Positions 41,658 through 54,411 of a stretch of DNA of 64,000 bases are shown piece by piece (position 1 is the first letter of the stretch; each line of letters starts with the position of its first letter). The translations under genes and the position numbers were made by a program. The stretch lies in NCBI RefSeq assembly GCF_003590145.2, contig NZ_CP060436.1:1398001-1462000 (forward strand), in the 5' to 3' direction. The notes under the pieces are model-generated. The model searched no databases. It saw only the letters and a program-made list of their open reading frames with translations, and was not told where the DNA came from. Origin of the DNA: Pseudooceanicola algae (GTDB lineage Bacteria > Pseudomonadota > Alphaproteobacteria > Rhodobacterales > Rhodobacteraceae).

Positions 41658-42718
41658 CAGGCCAATTGCCCCTGCGTGGGATAGCTGCCGCGCGCCAGGG
41701 CGCTGTCATGCAGGCGCTCCGAAAGATCGGCGCCGACACTCCTTTGCCGGCGCAGCAGGAACAGCTTGGAATAGCCGCTCCATTGCCCGACCGAGGGCGC
41801 ATCGACATCCATCGGAAAGCGCCCCCGCCAGCCATCGGGAAGCGGCAGGCCGCGCATCTCGGCCTGCCCGAGGATCCAGACCAGCGGTATATTCGCCAGC
41901 GGGCGCGCCGCCTCGAAACCACCTAGCTGACCGCCGACATCGCCATGGGTGCCCGCGAACCAGACCTGTTCCAGTCGTCCGGCCCAGGCGGGATCGCTTT
42001 GCCACATGACGGGGGCGTAGACCTGCCGGGTTTCTTCCAGTGCCAGCGCGTGAAAGCCCGATTTCACGCAGGCCGAGAGCGCGTGATTGTGGAACCCGTG
42101 CTTGGTCTCGGCCATCCGCCACAGGAAAGGCAGCCGCAAGCCGAGGCTTTTTACCGTGTCAAAGGCGCCGATCATCTCGATCTGGGTCGTTTCATGGCTG
42201 AAGGCGCGGCGAAAGGCATCGCATGTCAGCGGATCGCCCCCATCCTGATACAGGCGATAGGCCTGACGCACATTGCGCTCGGTCGCCTGTTCGGCCCGCA
42301 ACAGGCCGACCCGGTCGATCATTCCGGTCAGCGAGCGCGCCGCATAGGCCCCGCGCGAATAGCCGAACAGCATGATCCGGTCACCGGGTCGATAGCGCGA
42401 CGCCAGCCAGCCATAGGCGCGCCGTATCTGCCGGTTTATCCCCCGGCCCAGAAGCACGTCCAGGGTGGACCGCCAGCTTTGCCACTGGATGCCCGCCTCG
42501 TAATAGACCGACAGCCCCGGTCCGGCCTGGTCGGTCAGCATCCGGTAAATCAGCCCGGCATTGCTTTCCTCGCCCGGTTCCAGTGACGACATGGTGCCGT
42601 CGAGCACGATGACATGCAGAACCGGATCGCGCAGCTTGCCCCCCGGACGGCGGCGCCTGCGGCGCAGCCAGGGCGGGCGCAGCCCGACAAGTATTCGTCT
42701 ACGCAGCCGTGTCAGCAT
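41657..42718 (-). CDS. DUF2235 alpha/beta-hydrolase-like protein
   Basis: 353 aa. A basic N-terminus (RLRRRILVGLRPPWLRRRRR) precedes a DUF2235/Tle1-like hydrolase. The nucleophile elbow is GYSRGA (within IMLFGYSRGAYAARSL), and AETKHGFHNHALS and WFAGTHGDVGGQ carry the later His/Asp region. The fold covers type VI lipases and many uncharacterised proteins. There is no signal peptide. Its start overlaps the end of the molybdenum hydroxylase gene by 20 bp, so the two are co-translated. The substrate is unknown. Confidence 0.8.
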   Translation of the reverse strand: MLTRLRRRILVGLRPPWLRRRRRRPGGKLRDPVLHVIVLDGTMSSLEPGEESNAGLIYRMLTDQAGPGLSVYYEAGIQWQSWRSTLDVLLGRGINRQIRRAYGWLASRYRPGDRIMLFGYSRGAYAARSLTGMIDRVGLLRAEQATERNVRQAYRLYQDGGDPLTCDAFRRAFSHETTQIEMIGAFDTVKSLGLRLPFLWRMAETKHGFHNHALSACVKSGFHALALEETRQVYAPVMWQSDPAWAGRLEQVWFAGTHGDVGGQLGGFEAARPLANIPLVWILGQAEMRGLPLPDGWRGRFPMDVDAPSVGQWSGYSKLFLLRRQRSVGADLSERLHDSALARGSYPTQGQLA

Positions 42719-44993
42719 CTTGCAGCATCTTCCAGACCCGCGCCGGGGTGAAAGGCATGTCCGCCCGGCGCACCCCGCGCCGCATCAGCGCATCCATCAC
42801 GGCATTGGCCCCGGCCGCCATGGAACCGACGGTCCCCGCCTCGCCGCAGCCCTTCATGCCCATGGGATTGGCGGTCGAAGGCACCGGCACCGAGGTAAAG
42901 CCGATCATCGGCACATCATCGGCCCGCGGCATGGCGTAATCCATGAAACTGGCGGTCAGAAGCTGGCCATCCGCGTCGTAGACGGCGTTTTCCATCAGGA
43001 CCTGCCCAAGGCCTTGCACCACCCCGCCATGCACCTGCCCTTCGGCCAGCACCGGGTTGATGAGATTGCCGAAATCATCGACGACCGTGTAGCGTTCCAG
43101 CGTGACGGCGCCGGTGTCGGGATCCACCTCGACCTCGGCCACATGGACCCCGTTAGGATAGGAACGGCCCGGCAGCGTCGCGGATCTTTCATGGGTCAAC
43201 AGATCGCTGCGCCCGGCCTCGGCCGCCATTTCGGCGACGTCCAGCATGGTCGGCGCGGCGTTCGAGCCCTTGATGCGGAAGCTTTCGTCGTCAAAGCTGA
43301 CGTCCTCGGGGGCGACCTGCATCTTTTCGGCGAGGAAATCCGTGAAGACCTGGATGATCTGCCCGGTCACCGCCAGCGTCGCATTGCTTTGCGTGGTGAC
43401 GGAACGCGACCCGCCGGTCCCGCCGCCCTTGGCGATCAAGTCGCTGTCGCCCTGAATGACGCTGATCAGTTCCATCGGGATGCCGGTCTGGTCAGACAGG
43501 AAACGGGCATAGACGGTCTCGTGACCCTGCCCGTTCGACTGTGTGCCCACATAGATATTCACCGTGCCATCCTTCAGGAATTCGACCTTTGCCGTTTCCT
43601 CAGCATCGCCCAGAATGCTTTCGATATAATAACAAAGCCCCATGCCGCGCAGTTTTCCCGCCGCCTGAGAGGCTTCCAGCCGCGTGGCAAAGCCCTTCAG
43701 GTCGGCTTCTTCGGCCGCGCGGTCCAGCAGTCGGGGGAAATCACCCACGTCATAAAGCTCGCCCGAATAGCTGCGATAGGGGAAGTTGCCCGGCTGGATG
43801 AAGTTGCGTCGCTTCAACTCCCACGGGTCGACGCCCAGTTCGCGCGCGGCGTAATCCATCATGCGTTCCAGCGCAAAGATCGCCTCGGGGCGGCCGGCGC
43901 CGCGATAGGCATCCGTGGGGGTGGTGTTGGTGTAATATCCCTCGGCCTCCAGCAGCGCCTCGGGGATGTCGTAGACGCCTGTGAAGACCTTGGTGAACAG
44001 CGTGCTCTGGATCATCTGGCCGAAGTTGGAATTATAGGCCCCGAGGTTGTATTTCGTCTTCACGTGATAGCCGGTGATCTTCAGATCCTTGTCGAAGGCC
44101 AGGGCAATGTCGTGGTCCAGATCGCGGGCGCCATTGTCGGCAAGCATCGATTCCGTCCGATCCGCGATCCAGCGCACCGGGCGTCCCAGGGCGCGGGCGG
44201 CAAAGGCGCAGGCGGCATATTCGGGGTAAAGCTTGGCCTTCATGCCGAAACCGCCGCCAACGTCCGGATGGGTGACGCGCACCATCTCGGGCTCAAGACC
44301 AAGCAGGCGGGCCAGTTCCCTTTTCGGGGCCCAGACGCCCTGCCCGTTATAGGACAGGTGGATGCGGCTGCCATCCCATTCGGCGAAACAGCCGCGCGGC
44401 TCCAGCGCGACGACCATGACGCGATTGTCGACAAGACTGGCGCGCACGACGTGGTCGGCCTGATCCATCACCGATTGCATCGCCTCAGGATCGCCCATGC
44501 AGAAATCGACACCCCGGTTGCCCGGCGCCTCGGGATGCAGGTCGGTCACCGCATCGCCCAGGGCCATCTGCACCGGCAGGTCGTCGTAATCGAATTCGAT
44601 CAGTTCAAGTGCGTCGCGGGCGGCGGCCGGGGTCTCGGCCAGGATCAGCGCGAGGGGTTCACCGACGAAGCGTACCCGCCCCTCCGCAAGGATCGGATAG
44701 CGGGGATCGGACCCCTTGCTGCCATCGCGGTTTTTGGCCTGGGTCGAGGACAGCCCGAGGGTCAGCCCGCCTTCGGCCAGATCGGCCGCGCTCAGCACCG
44801 CATGGACACCGTCAAGGGCGCGAGCCTCGTCAAGGTTCAGGCCGGTGATCGCGGCATGGGCGACGGGCGAGCGGAAGAAGATCGCATGCAGCGCATCCTT
44901 CGGAGCGATATCATCGACATAGACCCCCTTGCCGGTGACGAAACGAATGTCCTCGGTGCGCTTGACCGGCTGGCTTTTTCCGAACTTGTCCAT
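42699..44993 (-). CDS. Xanthine dehydrogenase/CO dehydrogenase-family molybdopterin-binding subunit (form II CoxL-like)
   Basis: 764 aa. The Ald_Xan_dh_C domain (about 20-130, FVTGKGVYVDDI) is followed by Mo-cofactor domains with HPDVGGGFGMKAKLYPEY, the active-site loop TDAYRGAGRPEA, TQSNGQGHETVYA and GCGEAGTVGSM, where the Glu is the general base. AYRGAGR marks form II rather than the AYxCSFR of true aerobic CO dehydrogenase, so CO oxidation is unlikely. An aldehyde or N-heterocycle hydroxylase is more probable. No FAD or 2Fe-2S subunit gene is adjacent. The ATG at 44993 has AAGGA upstream. Confidence 0.88.
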   Translation of the reverse strand: MDKFGKSQPVKRTEDIRFVTGKGVYVDDIAPKDALHAIFFRSPVAHAAITGLNLDEARALDGVHAVLSAADLAEGGLTLGLSSTQAKNRDGSKGSDPRYPILAEGRVRFVGEPLALILAETPAAARDALELIEFDYDDLPVQMALGDAVTDLHPEAPGNRGVDFCMGDPEAMQSVMDQADHVVRASLVDNRVMVVALEPRGCFAEWDGSRIHLSYNGQGVWAPKRELARLLGLEPEMVRVTHPDVGGGFGMKAKLYPEYAACAFAARALGRPVRWIADRTESMLADNGARDLDHDIALAFDKDLKITGYHVKTKYNLGAYNSNFGQMIQSTLFTKVFTGVYDIPEALLEAEGYYTNTTPTDAYRGAGRPEAIFALERMMDYAARELGVDPWELKRRNFIQPGNFPYRSYSGELYDVGDFPRLLDRAAEEADLKGFATRLEASQAAGKLRGMGLCYYIESILGDAEETAKVEFLKDGTVNIYVGTQSNGQGHETVYARFLSDQTGIPMELISVIQGDSDLIAKGGGTGGSRSVTTQSNATLAVTGQIIQVFTDFLAEKMQVAPEDVSFDDESFRIKGSNAAPTMLDVAEMAAEAGRSDLLTHERSATLPGRSYPNGVHVAEVEVDPDTGAVTLERYTVVDDFGNLINPVLAEGQVHGGVVQGLGQVLMENAVYDADGQLLTASFMDYAMPRADDVPMIGFTSVPVPSTANPMGMKGCGEAGTVGSMAAGANAVMDALMRRGVRRADMPFTPARVWKMLQDADTAA

Positions 44994-45327
44994 GACACGA
45001 TCCTTCTGACTGACCTGGCCTGCTGACGGGCTTGGGGTCTTGATAAATACCTGCTGACGGTCGGGCAATTGCATGGGGCTGCTTCGGGCCACCCAAGGCC
45101 CGGTCCCGACAGGGGGACACTAGCCTTTCGCGCCCCCCTGTCCAGACCCGTCCGACACCATGTGGCGCGGCCCGGCCAATTCCGCCACCCGGCGCAGGCC
45201 AGACGCCAGCCAAACGCCGCCGCTGCCCAACCGGAAGGCGGGGGCGGAACGGGATGCTCTTTCCCTTTCCGGTGAAATTCCGTATCCCGACGCCTGACAG
45301 GAATGCGCTGCAAGACGGGGAACCGAC

Positions 45328-48486
<3,159 letters not shown>

Positions 48487-48501
48487 AAATAGCAAGCCTG
48501 C

Positions 48502-48561
48502 ACGGGCCGCTTGTTGCAGGCGGCCCGACGCCTCCGGCGGGGATATTTGGAACAGGGAAAC
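48502..48561 (-). repeat. Palindromic intergenic repeat, copy 1
   Basis: On the minus strand: GTTTCCCTGTTCCAAATATC, then C, a GC-rich stretch and an 8-bp hairpin (CGGGCCGC at 48503-48510 with GCGGCCCG at 48520-48527). Shares its core with copies at 48923 and 52837. Sits between valS and the DUF2842 gene and may also stabilise or end the valS mRNA. Confidence 0.75.
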
Positions 48562-48628
48562 CTGGGGTATGGTGCCAAATTTGCACGACCGGGACTAAGC
48601 CGCCCGCGCGGCACGACATCGTTCCCAT

Positions 48629-48895
48629 TTAGCCCCGACTCTGATCCTGATCGACAGCCGCTTGCTTGCCCGTTTCGGGTGCGGCATCCGGATCCGCCTT
48701 GCCGATGCCGGAGAATACCAACTTGAACGGCACCGCCCAAAGCAGACCAAGCACGACGTAGACCAGCAGTTCGATCAGGATCGGCGGGCGTTCAAACAGC
48801 CCGATGATCGTCACCGCCAGCACGATATATAGTGGAAGTCCCACCACCAGGATCAACAGCGACCACCTGCGGCGCGCTTTGTAACTCAGTGCCAT
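48629..48895 (-). CDS. DUF2842 small membrane protein
   Basis: 88 aa. Two membrane segments (LLILVVGLPLYIVLAVTIIG and ELLVYVVLGLLWAVPFKLVF) with the conserved PFK.VF.GIG end of DUF2842, followed by an acidic tail. The ATG at 48895 has GGAGG-like sequence upstream. Function unknown; downstream of purA on the same strand. Confidence 0.8.
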   Translation of the reverse strand: MALSYKARRRWSLLILVVGLPLYIVLAVTIIGLFERPPILIELLVYVVLGLLWAVPFKLVFSGIGKADPDAAPETGKQAAVDQDQSRG

Positions 48896-48922
48896 GCTCC
48901 GCCTCCCACGCCGCTTTCGGCG

Positions 48923-48994
48923 TTTCCCTGTTTCAAATATCCCGGGGTGGGCGACGGGCTGCCTGCAGCCTGTCGCCCAGGGGCAGAGCCCCTG
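48923..48994 (+). repeat. Palindromic intergenic repeat, copy 2
   Basis: GTTTCCCTGTTTCAAATATC, then CCGGGG, an imperfect hairpin (GGGCGACGGGCTGCC...GCCTGTCGCCC) and the tail GGGGCAGAGCCCCT, itself a hairpin. It lies 12 nt past the purA stop and is probably its transcription end. Confidence 0.8.
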
Positions 48995-49005
48995 CCCGCC
49001 CGCCC

Positions 49006-50301
49006 TCAATCCGAGAAGGGGTCGGTGACCAGGATCGTGTCTTCGCGTTCGGGGCTGGTCGACAGCAGCGCAACCGGGCAATCGATCAGTTCTTCTACCC
49101 GGCGCACATACTTGATCGCGGCCGCCGGAAGATCCGCCCAGCTGCGCGCGCCTTCAGTCGATTCACTCCAGCCTTCAAGCTCCTCGTATATCGGGGTGCA
49201 GCGCGCCTGAGCTTCGGTGGCGGTCGGCAGGTAATCCTGCCGCACACCGTCAAGATCATAGCCCACGCAGATCTTCAGCACCTTGAACCCGTCGAGCACA
49301 TCGAGCTTGGTCAGCGCGATGCCATTCATCCCGCTGGTCGCCACCGTCTGGCGCAGCAACGCGGCATCGAACCAGCCGCAGCGACGCTTGCGCCCCGTGG
49401 TGGTGCCAAACTCGTGCCCTCGTTCACCAAGACGCTGGCCATCTTCATCCAGCAGTTCCGTGGGGAAAGGACCTTCGCCGACGCGGGTCGTATAGGCCTT
49501 CACGATACCCAGCACGAAATCGATCGCTCCGGGGCCCATGCCAACACCGGTCGCCGCCTGGCCCGCGATGACGTTCGAGGAGGTCACAAAGGGATAGGTG
49601 CCGAAATCGATGTCGAGCAGGCTGCCCTGGGCGCCTTCGAACAGGATCCGCTTGCCTGCCTTGCGCTTCTCGTTGAGCACTTTCCAAACCGGGGCGGCGT
49701 AGGGAAGGATCTGGGCTGCAACCTCCTGCAGGCTCGCGATCAGGGCCGCACGGTCCACCGGCTCCATCCCGAGGCCGAGACGCAGCGCATCGTGATGGGT
49801 CAGCGCGCGGTCGACGCGGGCTTCCAGCGTTGCCGGATCCGCCAGATCGGCGACCCGGATCGCGCGGCGCCCGACCTTGTCTTCATAGCAGGGCCCGATG
49901 CCTCGCCCGGTCGTGCCAATCTTGGTGCCCTTGCCGGCGGCCTCTTCACGGGCGCGATCCAGCTCTCCATGGATCGGCAGGATCAGTGGCGTGTTCTCTG
50001 CGATCATCAGCGTCTCGGGAGTGATTTCGACACCCTGGCCTTGAATGGTCGCGATCTCCTTCAGCAGGTGCCAGGGATCCAGCACCACGCCATTGCCGAT
50101 GACCGACAGCTTGCCGCCACGCACCACGCCCGAGGGCAGCGCATGCAGCTTGAAGACCTCACCGTCGATGACCAGCGTATGGCCGGCATTGTGGCCGCCC
50201 TGGAACCGCGCGATCACATCCGCGCGCTCGCTGAGCCAATCCACGATCTTGCCCTTCCCCTCGTCACCCCATTGGGCGCCGACGACAACTACATTGGCCA
50301 T
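49006..50301 (-). CDS. purA: Adenylosuccinate synthetase
   Basis: 431 aa, family length. The GTP-binding P-loop [16 protein letters not shown] lies at the N-terminus, HNAGHT binds substrate, and GIGPCYEDK and [11 protein letters not shown] are diagnostic. Catalyses IMP + Asp + GTP to adenylosuccinate, the first committed AMP step. Confidence 0.97.
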   Translation of the reverse strand: MANVVVVGAQWGDEGKGKIVDWLSERADVIARFQGGHNAGHTLVIDGEVFKLHALPSGVVRGGKLSVIGNGVVLDPWHLLKEIATIQGQGVEITPETLMIAENTPLILPIHGELDRAREEAAGKGTKIGTTGRGIGPCYEDKVGRRAIRVADLADPATLEARVDRALTHHDALRLGLGMEPVDRAALIASLQEVAAQILPYAAPVWKVLNEKRKAGKRILFEGAQGSLLDIDFGTYPFVTSSNVIAGQAATGVGMGPGAIDFVLGIVKAYTTRVGEGPFPTELLDEDGQRLGERGHEFGTTTGRKRRCGWFDAALLRQTVATSGMNGIALTKLDVLDGFKVLKICVGYDLDGVRQDYLPTATEAQARCTPIYEELEGWSESTEGARSWADLPAAAIKYVRRVEELIDCPVALLSTSPEREDTILVTDPFSD

Positions 50302-50572
50302 TTCCCGGTCCTTTCGACTTGGCAGGTAAACCCGCGCCGGTATAGCGAAGCGTCCGGCCCGGCGAAACCGGAATCTCCGGGCCCGCGCAAATCCCGCGGC
50401 TGGTGGCCGGTCCTGCCCTTGCTGCCCCGGGCCTGCATGCCTATTTCACCTTGCGAGCGGGGGGCACTTGTCCTAGAACCCGCCCATCCTGCCGTTGGTC
50501 CCCGGTCCAAGCGGCTGTCATGAATGCGAACCAGCGCCGAAACGATCCGCGCCGAAGCTCCGAAGGTCCAAG

Positions 50573-50959
50573 ATGGAAAACGTCGTCCTCATCATCCACC
50601 TGATCCTCGCGCTTTCGCTGATCGGCGTCGTCCTGGTTCAACGCTCCGAAGGCGGCGGCCTCGGCATGGGTAGCAGCGACGGCGGCGCGGTCTCGGGCCG
50701 GTCTGCGGCGACAATGCTGTCGCGCACCACCTGGGTGCTTGCCGGCGCCTTCATCATCACCTCGCTGGCGCTGACCATCATCGCGGCCGAAAAGTCCGCC
50801 GGCAGCTCGGTTCTGGACCGGATCGGCAACCTGACGGCCCCCGCTGCGGAAGCGCCCGCCGAAACGACCGACCCCGCCGACACCCCGGACGACAGCAGCC
50901 TGCTGCCGCCCTCTGCGGGTACCTCGGACCCAAGCAGCCTGACCCCCTCGGCCGACTAA
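50573..50959 (+). CDS. secG: Preprotein translocase subunit SecG
   Basis: 128 aa. Two membrane helices ([20 protein letters not shown] and [19 protein letters not shown]) with the conserved loop [13 protein letters not shown], then an acidic Pro/Ser/Thr tail. Accessory subunit of SecYEG. The ATG at 50573 has a modest AAGG upstream. Directly upstream of pyrG, a common order in this group. Confidence 0.93.
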   Translation: MENVVLIIHLILALSLIGVVLVQRSEGGGLGMGSSDGGAVSGRSAATMLSRTTWVLAGAFIITSLALTIIAAEKSAGSSVLDRIGNLTAPAAEAPAETTDPADTPDDSSLLPPSAGTSDPSSLTPSAD

Positions 50960-51155
50960 GGCCGACCCCGCACATCCACAAGACCTTGCGGCGCAGCCTG
51001 TGCCCGGGTCAGCATCTTGCGGATACGGTTGCCCAATCCCTCCGAATCTGTTATCGGTCAAATCCCGTGATGCTGCGGTCCATCGGGCTGCTTTGGGCAT
51101 TCTGAATCGCGCTTTTGCGCCGTCATCGCACGACCACTCACGGGAGCCAGAGCAC

Positions 51156-52799
51156 ATGGCCAGATATATTTTCATCACGGGCGGCGTCGTGTCGTCCCTT
51201 GGTAAAGGCTTGGCCTCCGCTGCGCTCGGAGCCCTCCTCCAGGCGCGCGGTTTCTCGGTCCGCTTGCGCAAGCTCGACCCCTACCTCAACGTCGATCCCG
51301 GCACGATGTCCCCCTTCGAACATGGCGAGGTATTCGTCACCGACGACGGCGCCGAAACCGACCTCGACCTCGGCCACTACGAACGCTTCACCGGGGTGGC
51401 GGCGCGGATGACCGATTCCGTCTCCTCGGGACGGATCTATTCCAACGTGCTGGAAAAGGAACGCCGCGGCGACTACCTCGGCAAGACGATCCAGGTGGTT
51501 CCCCATGTCACCAACGAGATCAAGGATTTCCTCCACGTCGGTGATGACGAGGTCGATTTCATGCTCTGTGAAATCGGCGGCACGGTGGGCGACATCGAAG
51601 GCCTGCCCTTCTTCGAGGCGATCCGCCAGTTTTCCCACGACAAGCCGCGCGGCGAATGCATCTTCATGCACCTGACGCTGCTCCCCTACCTCGCGGCCTC
51701 CGGCGAACTGAAGACCAAGCCGACGCAGCACTCGGTCAAGGAGCTCCAGTCGATCGGCATCGCGCCCGACATTCTGGTCTGCCGCTCCGAACAGCCAATT
51801 CCGGAAAAGGAACGCGAAAAGATCGCCCTGTTCTGCAACGTGCGCAAGGAACATGTGGTTGCCGCCTACGATCTGAAATCGATCTACGAGGCCCCGCTGG
51901 CCTATCACCGTGAAGGCCTTGACCAGGCGGTTCTGGATGCCTTCAGCATCTCGCCGGCGCCGAAACCCGACCTCACGGTCTGGCAGGATGTGCAGGACCG
52001 AATCTACAACACCGATGGCGAGGTCAATATCGCCATCGTCGGCAAGTACACGCAGCTTGAAGATGCCTATAAGTCGATCAAGGAAGCCCTTGTGCACGGC
52101 GGCATGTCGAACCGGATCAAGGTCAATGTCGAATGGGTCGACGCCGAGGTCTTCGATCACGAAGACGCCGCCCCGTACCTCGAAGGCTACCATGCGATCC
52201 TGGTGCCCGGCGGCTTCGGCGAACGCGGCACCGAGGGCAAGATCAAGGCGGCCCAGTTCGCCCGGACCCGCAAGATCCCCTACCTCGGGATCTGCCTCGG
52301 GATGCAGATGGCGGTGATCGAAGCGGCCCGCAACCTGGCCAATATCGAAACCGCCGGTTCCGAGGAATTCGACCACGAATCCGGCCAGAAACGCTTTGAA
52401 CCCGTGGTCTACCACCTCAAGGAATGGGTGCGCGGCAACCATGCCGTGAAACGCCGCGTCGATGACGACAAGGGCGGCACCATGCGCCTTGGCGCCTATA
52501 CCGCCAATCTCGCCGAAGGCTCCAAGGTGGCGCAGGTCTACAAATCCACCACGATCGAGGAACGCCATCGCCACCGCTACGAGGTCGACATCAAGTACCG
52601 CGAGCAACTGGAAACATGCGGCCTGACCTTCTCGGGCATGTCCCCCGATGGCCGCCTGCCCGAAATCGTCGAGGTCAAGGACCACCCCTGGTTCATCGGC
52701 GTCCAGTTCCACCCCGAACTGAAATCCAAACCCTTCGCGCCGCATCCGCTCTTTGCCGACTTCGTCCGCGCTGCCAAGGACGTCTCGCGCCTGGTGTGA
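51156..52799 (+). CDS. pyrG: CTP synthase
   Basis: 547 aa. The N-terminal synthetase domain begins [20 protein letters not shown] (P-loop) with [19 protein letters not shown]. The C-terminal glutamine amidotransferase has the nucleophile in [10 protein letters not shown] and the His/Glu pair in FHPELKS. Converts UTP + Gln + ATP to CTP. The ATG at 51156 gives the invariant N-terminus. Confidence 0.97.
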   Translation: MARYIFITGGVVSSLGKGLASAALGALLQARGFSVRLRKLDPYLNVDPGTMSPFEHGEVFVTDDGAETDLDLGHYERFTGVAARMTDSVSSGRIYSNVLEKERRGDYLGKTIQVVPHVTNEIKDFLHVGDDEVDFMLCEIGGTVGDIEGLPFFEAIRQFSHDKPRGECIFMHLTLLPYLAASGELKTKPTQHSVKELQSIGIAPDILVCRSEQPIPEKEREKIALFCNVRKEHVVAAYDLKSIYEAPLAYHREGLDQAVLDAFSISPAPKPDLTVWQDVQDRIYNTDGEVNIAIVGKYTQLEDAYKSIKEALVHGGMSNRIKVNVEWVDAEVFDHEDAAPYLEGYHAILVPGGFGERGTEGKIKAAQFARTRKIPYLGICLGMQMAVIEAARNLANIETAGSEEFDHESGQKRFEPVVYHLKEWVRGNHAVKRRVDDDKGGTMRLGAYTANLAEGSKVAQVYKSTTIEERHRHRYEVDIKYREQLETCGLTFSGMSPDGRLPEIVEVKDHPWFIGVQFHPELKSKPFAPHPLFADFVRAAKDVSRLV

Positions 52800-52836
52800 C
52801 CTGCGCCTGGCTCGGGCCGAGGAGACCCCTGCAAAG

Positions 52837-52915
52837 GTTTCCCTGTTCCAAATATCCCGGGGGAACGCCGGACCGCAGGCAAGGCCTGCGGTCCGGCGTG
52901 GGGGCAGAGCCCCCC
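52837..52915 (+). repeat. Palindromic intergenic repeat, copy 3
   Basis: GTTTCCCTGTTCCAAATATC, then CCGGGGG, then a perfect 15-bp stem (52866-52880 with 52884-52898, loop AAG) and the tail GGGGGCAGAGCCCCC. Located 38 nt after the pyrG stop; the strong stem probably acts as its 3' end. Confidence 0.85.
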
Positions 52916-53068
52916 GGCACCTCGCCCCAAACTCTCTCTTCAGTCGAAATCGTGACCCAAGCGCACCGCCCGACGGAACCGTTTCGCCCCTGCACCGTTA
53001 TATCCGCAGAACACGTGAAGCAGGAGACGCGGCGAAGACCCCGCCCTCCCGAATTTTAGGAGAGAGTC

Positions 53069-53137
53069 ATGAATTCCATTATCTACCTCGTCGGCCTCGT
53101 TGTTATCGTTCTGGCCATCGTCGGCTTCGTCCTCTGA
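53069..53137 (+). CDS. 22-residue hydrophobic membrane peptide
   Basis: ATG at 53069 with AGGAGAG spaced 3-6 nt upstream. The product MNSIIYLVGLVVIVLAIVGF plus VL is one complete transmembrane helix with almost no soluble part. A strong terminator follows 38 nt later, so this is a self-contained transcription unit. No function is known to me; size and composition fit small membrane regulators or type I-toxin-like peptides. Confidence 0.7.
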   Translation: MNSIIYLVGLVVIVLAIVGFVL

Positions 53138-53175
53138 CCCCCCGGGTGCCCTTGCCGGCGCCTGGAAGACTTCCG

Positions 53176-53215
53176 AAAAGACGGCTCCCCTTTCCGGGCG
53201 GGCCGTCTTTTCCAT
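53176..53215. terminator. Bidirectional intrinsic terminator
   Basis: Stem AAAAGACGGC (53176-53185) and GCCGTCTTTT (53202-53211) with a 16-nt GC-rich loop and T/A runs on both sides. Serves the 22-codon gene (+) and the LysR gene (-), which ends at 53244. Confidence 0.85.
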
Positions 53216-53243
53216 TTCACCCAACTCCCACCGACCCAAAGCC

Positions 53244-54146
53244 TCAGCCGGTCAGATCCAGCGTCCGGATCACCTTGTCGAGGCAGGCGGCGAACATGTG
53301 CTTTGCCGGGCCGATTCCGGCAGAGTCGGACGCAATCCAGCCAATTGTGTTCTGCATCAATTCCGGCGCGACGATCTGCGCAAAGTGGATCTCTCCGCGA
53401 TCGATTTCGTCCAGAAACCCGATCCTTGTGTAGATCCCGATGCCCCGGTTCGCCACGATCATCGCCTTGGCGAGGTTTAGGTTATTGGCCACCAGCTTTG
53501 TCTGCATCGCCGCGCCCTGAGCCACCCGATCCAGCACCGAGGTCCGGGATTCCGCATCCATCGAACGCAGCAGCGGATAGCCCTCCAACTCTTCGACAGT
53601 CAGGCTGGGGCGCTCGGCCAGCGGGTGATCGGGACGCATCAGCGCACCGATCGGGGCCAGCTTCTCGGACAGGATCCGCACGCCCGGCGGCAGGTCCCGA
53701 CAGTATAGCGTCACTCCAAGATCCGCCTTGCCCGAAATCACCGCCTCGGAAATCTGGTCACGTTCGGCGCTGACCACGCTGAAGGAAATTCCGGGATATT
53801 GCTCCGAAAAGCTGTTGATCGCCGCCGGCAGGATGCGCCCGGCAAAGGCGTCGATGGAGTAGATCACCATATGCCCGCTGCGCATGTCGCGGATGTCCTC
53901 GATCAGGCGCCGCACGTTCTGGAAATCATAAAGGGTCCGGCGGCAGTGTTCGACCATGACCCGCCCGACCGATGTCATCTCGACCCCCTCGGGATGGCGT
54001 TCGAACAGGCGCACGCCCAGTTCTTCCTCGACCGACAGGATCTTGCGATTCACCGTGGTCGAGGACACGTTCAGCACATTGGCCGCCCGCCGGATCGACC
54101 CCTGCCGCGCGACCTCGTCGACATAGCGCAGGAATACACTGTGCAT
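53244..54146 (-). CDS. LysR-family transcriptional regulator of the divergent ABC/CoA cluster
   Basis: 300 aa. The N-terminal HTH is FLRYVDEVARQGSIRRAANV and LNVSSTTVNRKILSVEEELG; the C-terminal two-lobed sensor contains GHMVIYSIDAFAGRILPAAI and LGVTLYCRDLPPGV. The start at 54146 fits the family. Divergent, 265 nt away, from an ABC importer operon, so it very likely controls that operon in response to the imported substrate. Confidence 0.88.
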   Translation of the reverse strand: MHSVFLRYVDEVARQGSIRRAANVLNVSSTTVNRKILSVEEELGVRLFERHPEGVEMTSVGRVMVEHCRRTLYDFQNVRRLIEDIRDMRSGHMVIYSIDAFAGRILPAAINSFSEQYPGISFSVVSAERDQISEAVISGKADLGVTLYCRDLPPGVRILSEKLAPIGALMRPDHPLAERPSLTVEELEGYPLLRSMDAESRTSVLDRVAQGAAMQTKLVANNLNLAKAMIVANRGIGIYTRIGFLDEIDRGEIHFAQIVAPELMQNTIGWIASDSAGIGPAKHMFAACLDKVIRTLDLTG

Positions 54147-54411
54147 CTTCTCTGTCCTCCCCGTGGGGTCAAACTGCCCCGAAATTACGCATCTATCCGA
54201 ACCATGCCCAAAGGCGCGCATTTGCCGCCATCAGATCTGGCCTTGCAACGCCTGCCCCGCAAGCCTGCCGCAGACCAGCCCCGGGGGGCGAGGCAAAAAA
54301 TGCACCACTGCGGGCAAGTTTTAATCCTATGCCCTTGCAGTGCCCCGTGCCTATCCTCGGAGAAAGAGCATCCAAGAGAGATGCCCATCCAGCCAACAGC
54401 GAGGATTTGAA

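Noticed and set aside
42699-44993. Aerobic CO dehydrogenase (coxL)
   Set aside because: The active-site motif is AYRGAGR (form II), and the medium and small subunits are missing.
42561-45026. 821-codon open frame on the plus strand
   Set aside because: Antisense of the molybdenum hydroxylase gene, with no family motif and no ribosome binding site.
51138-52745. 535-codon minus-strand frame
   Set aside because: Shadow of pyrG.
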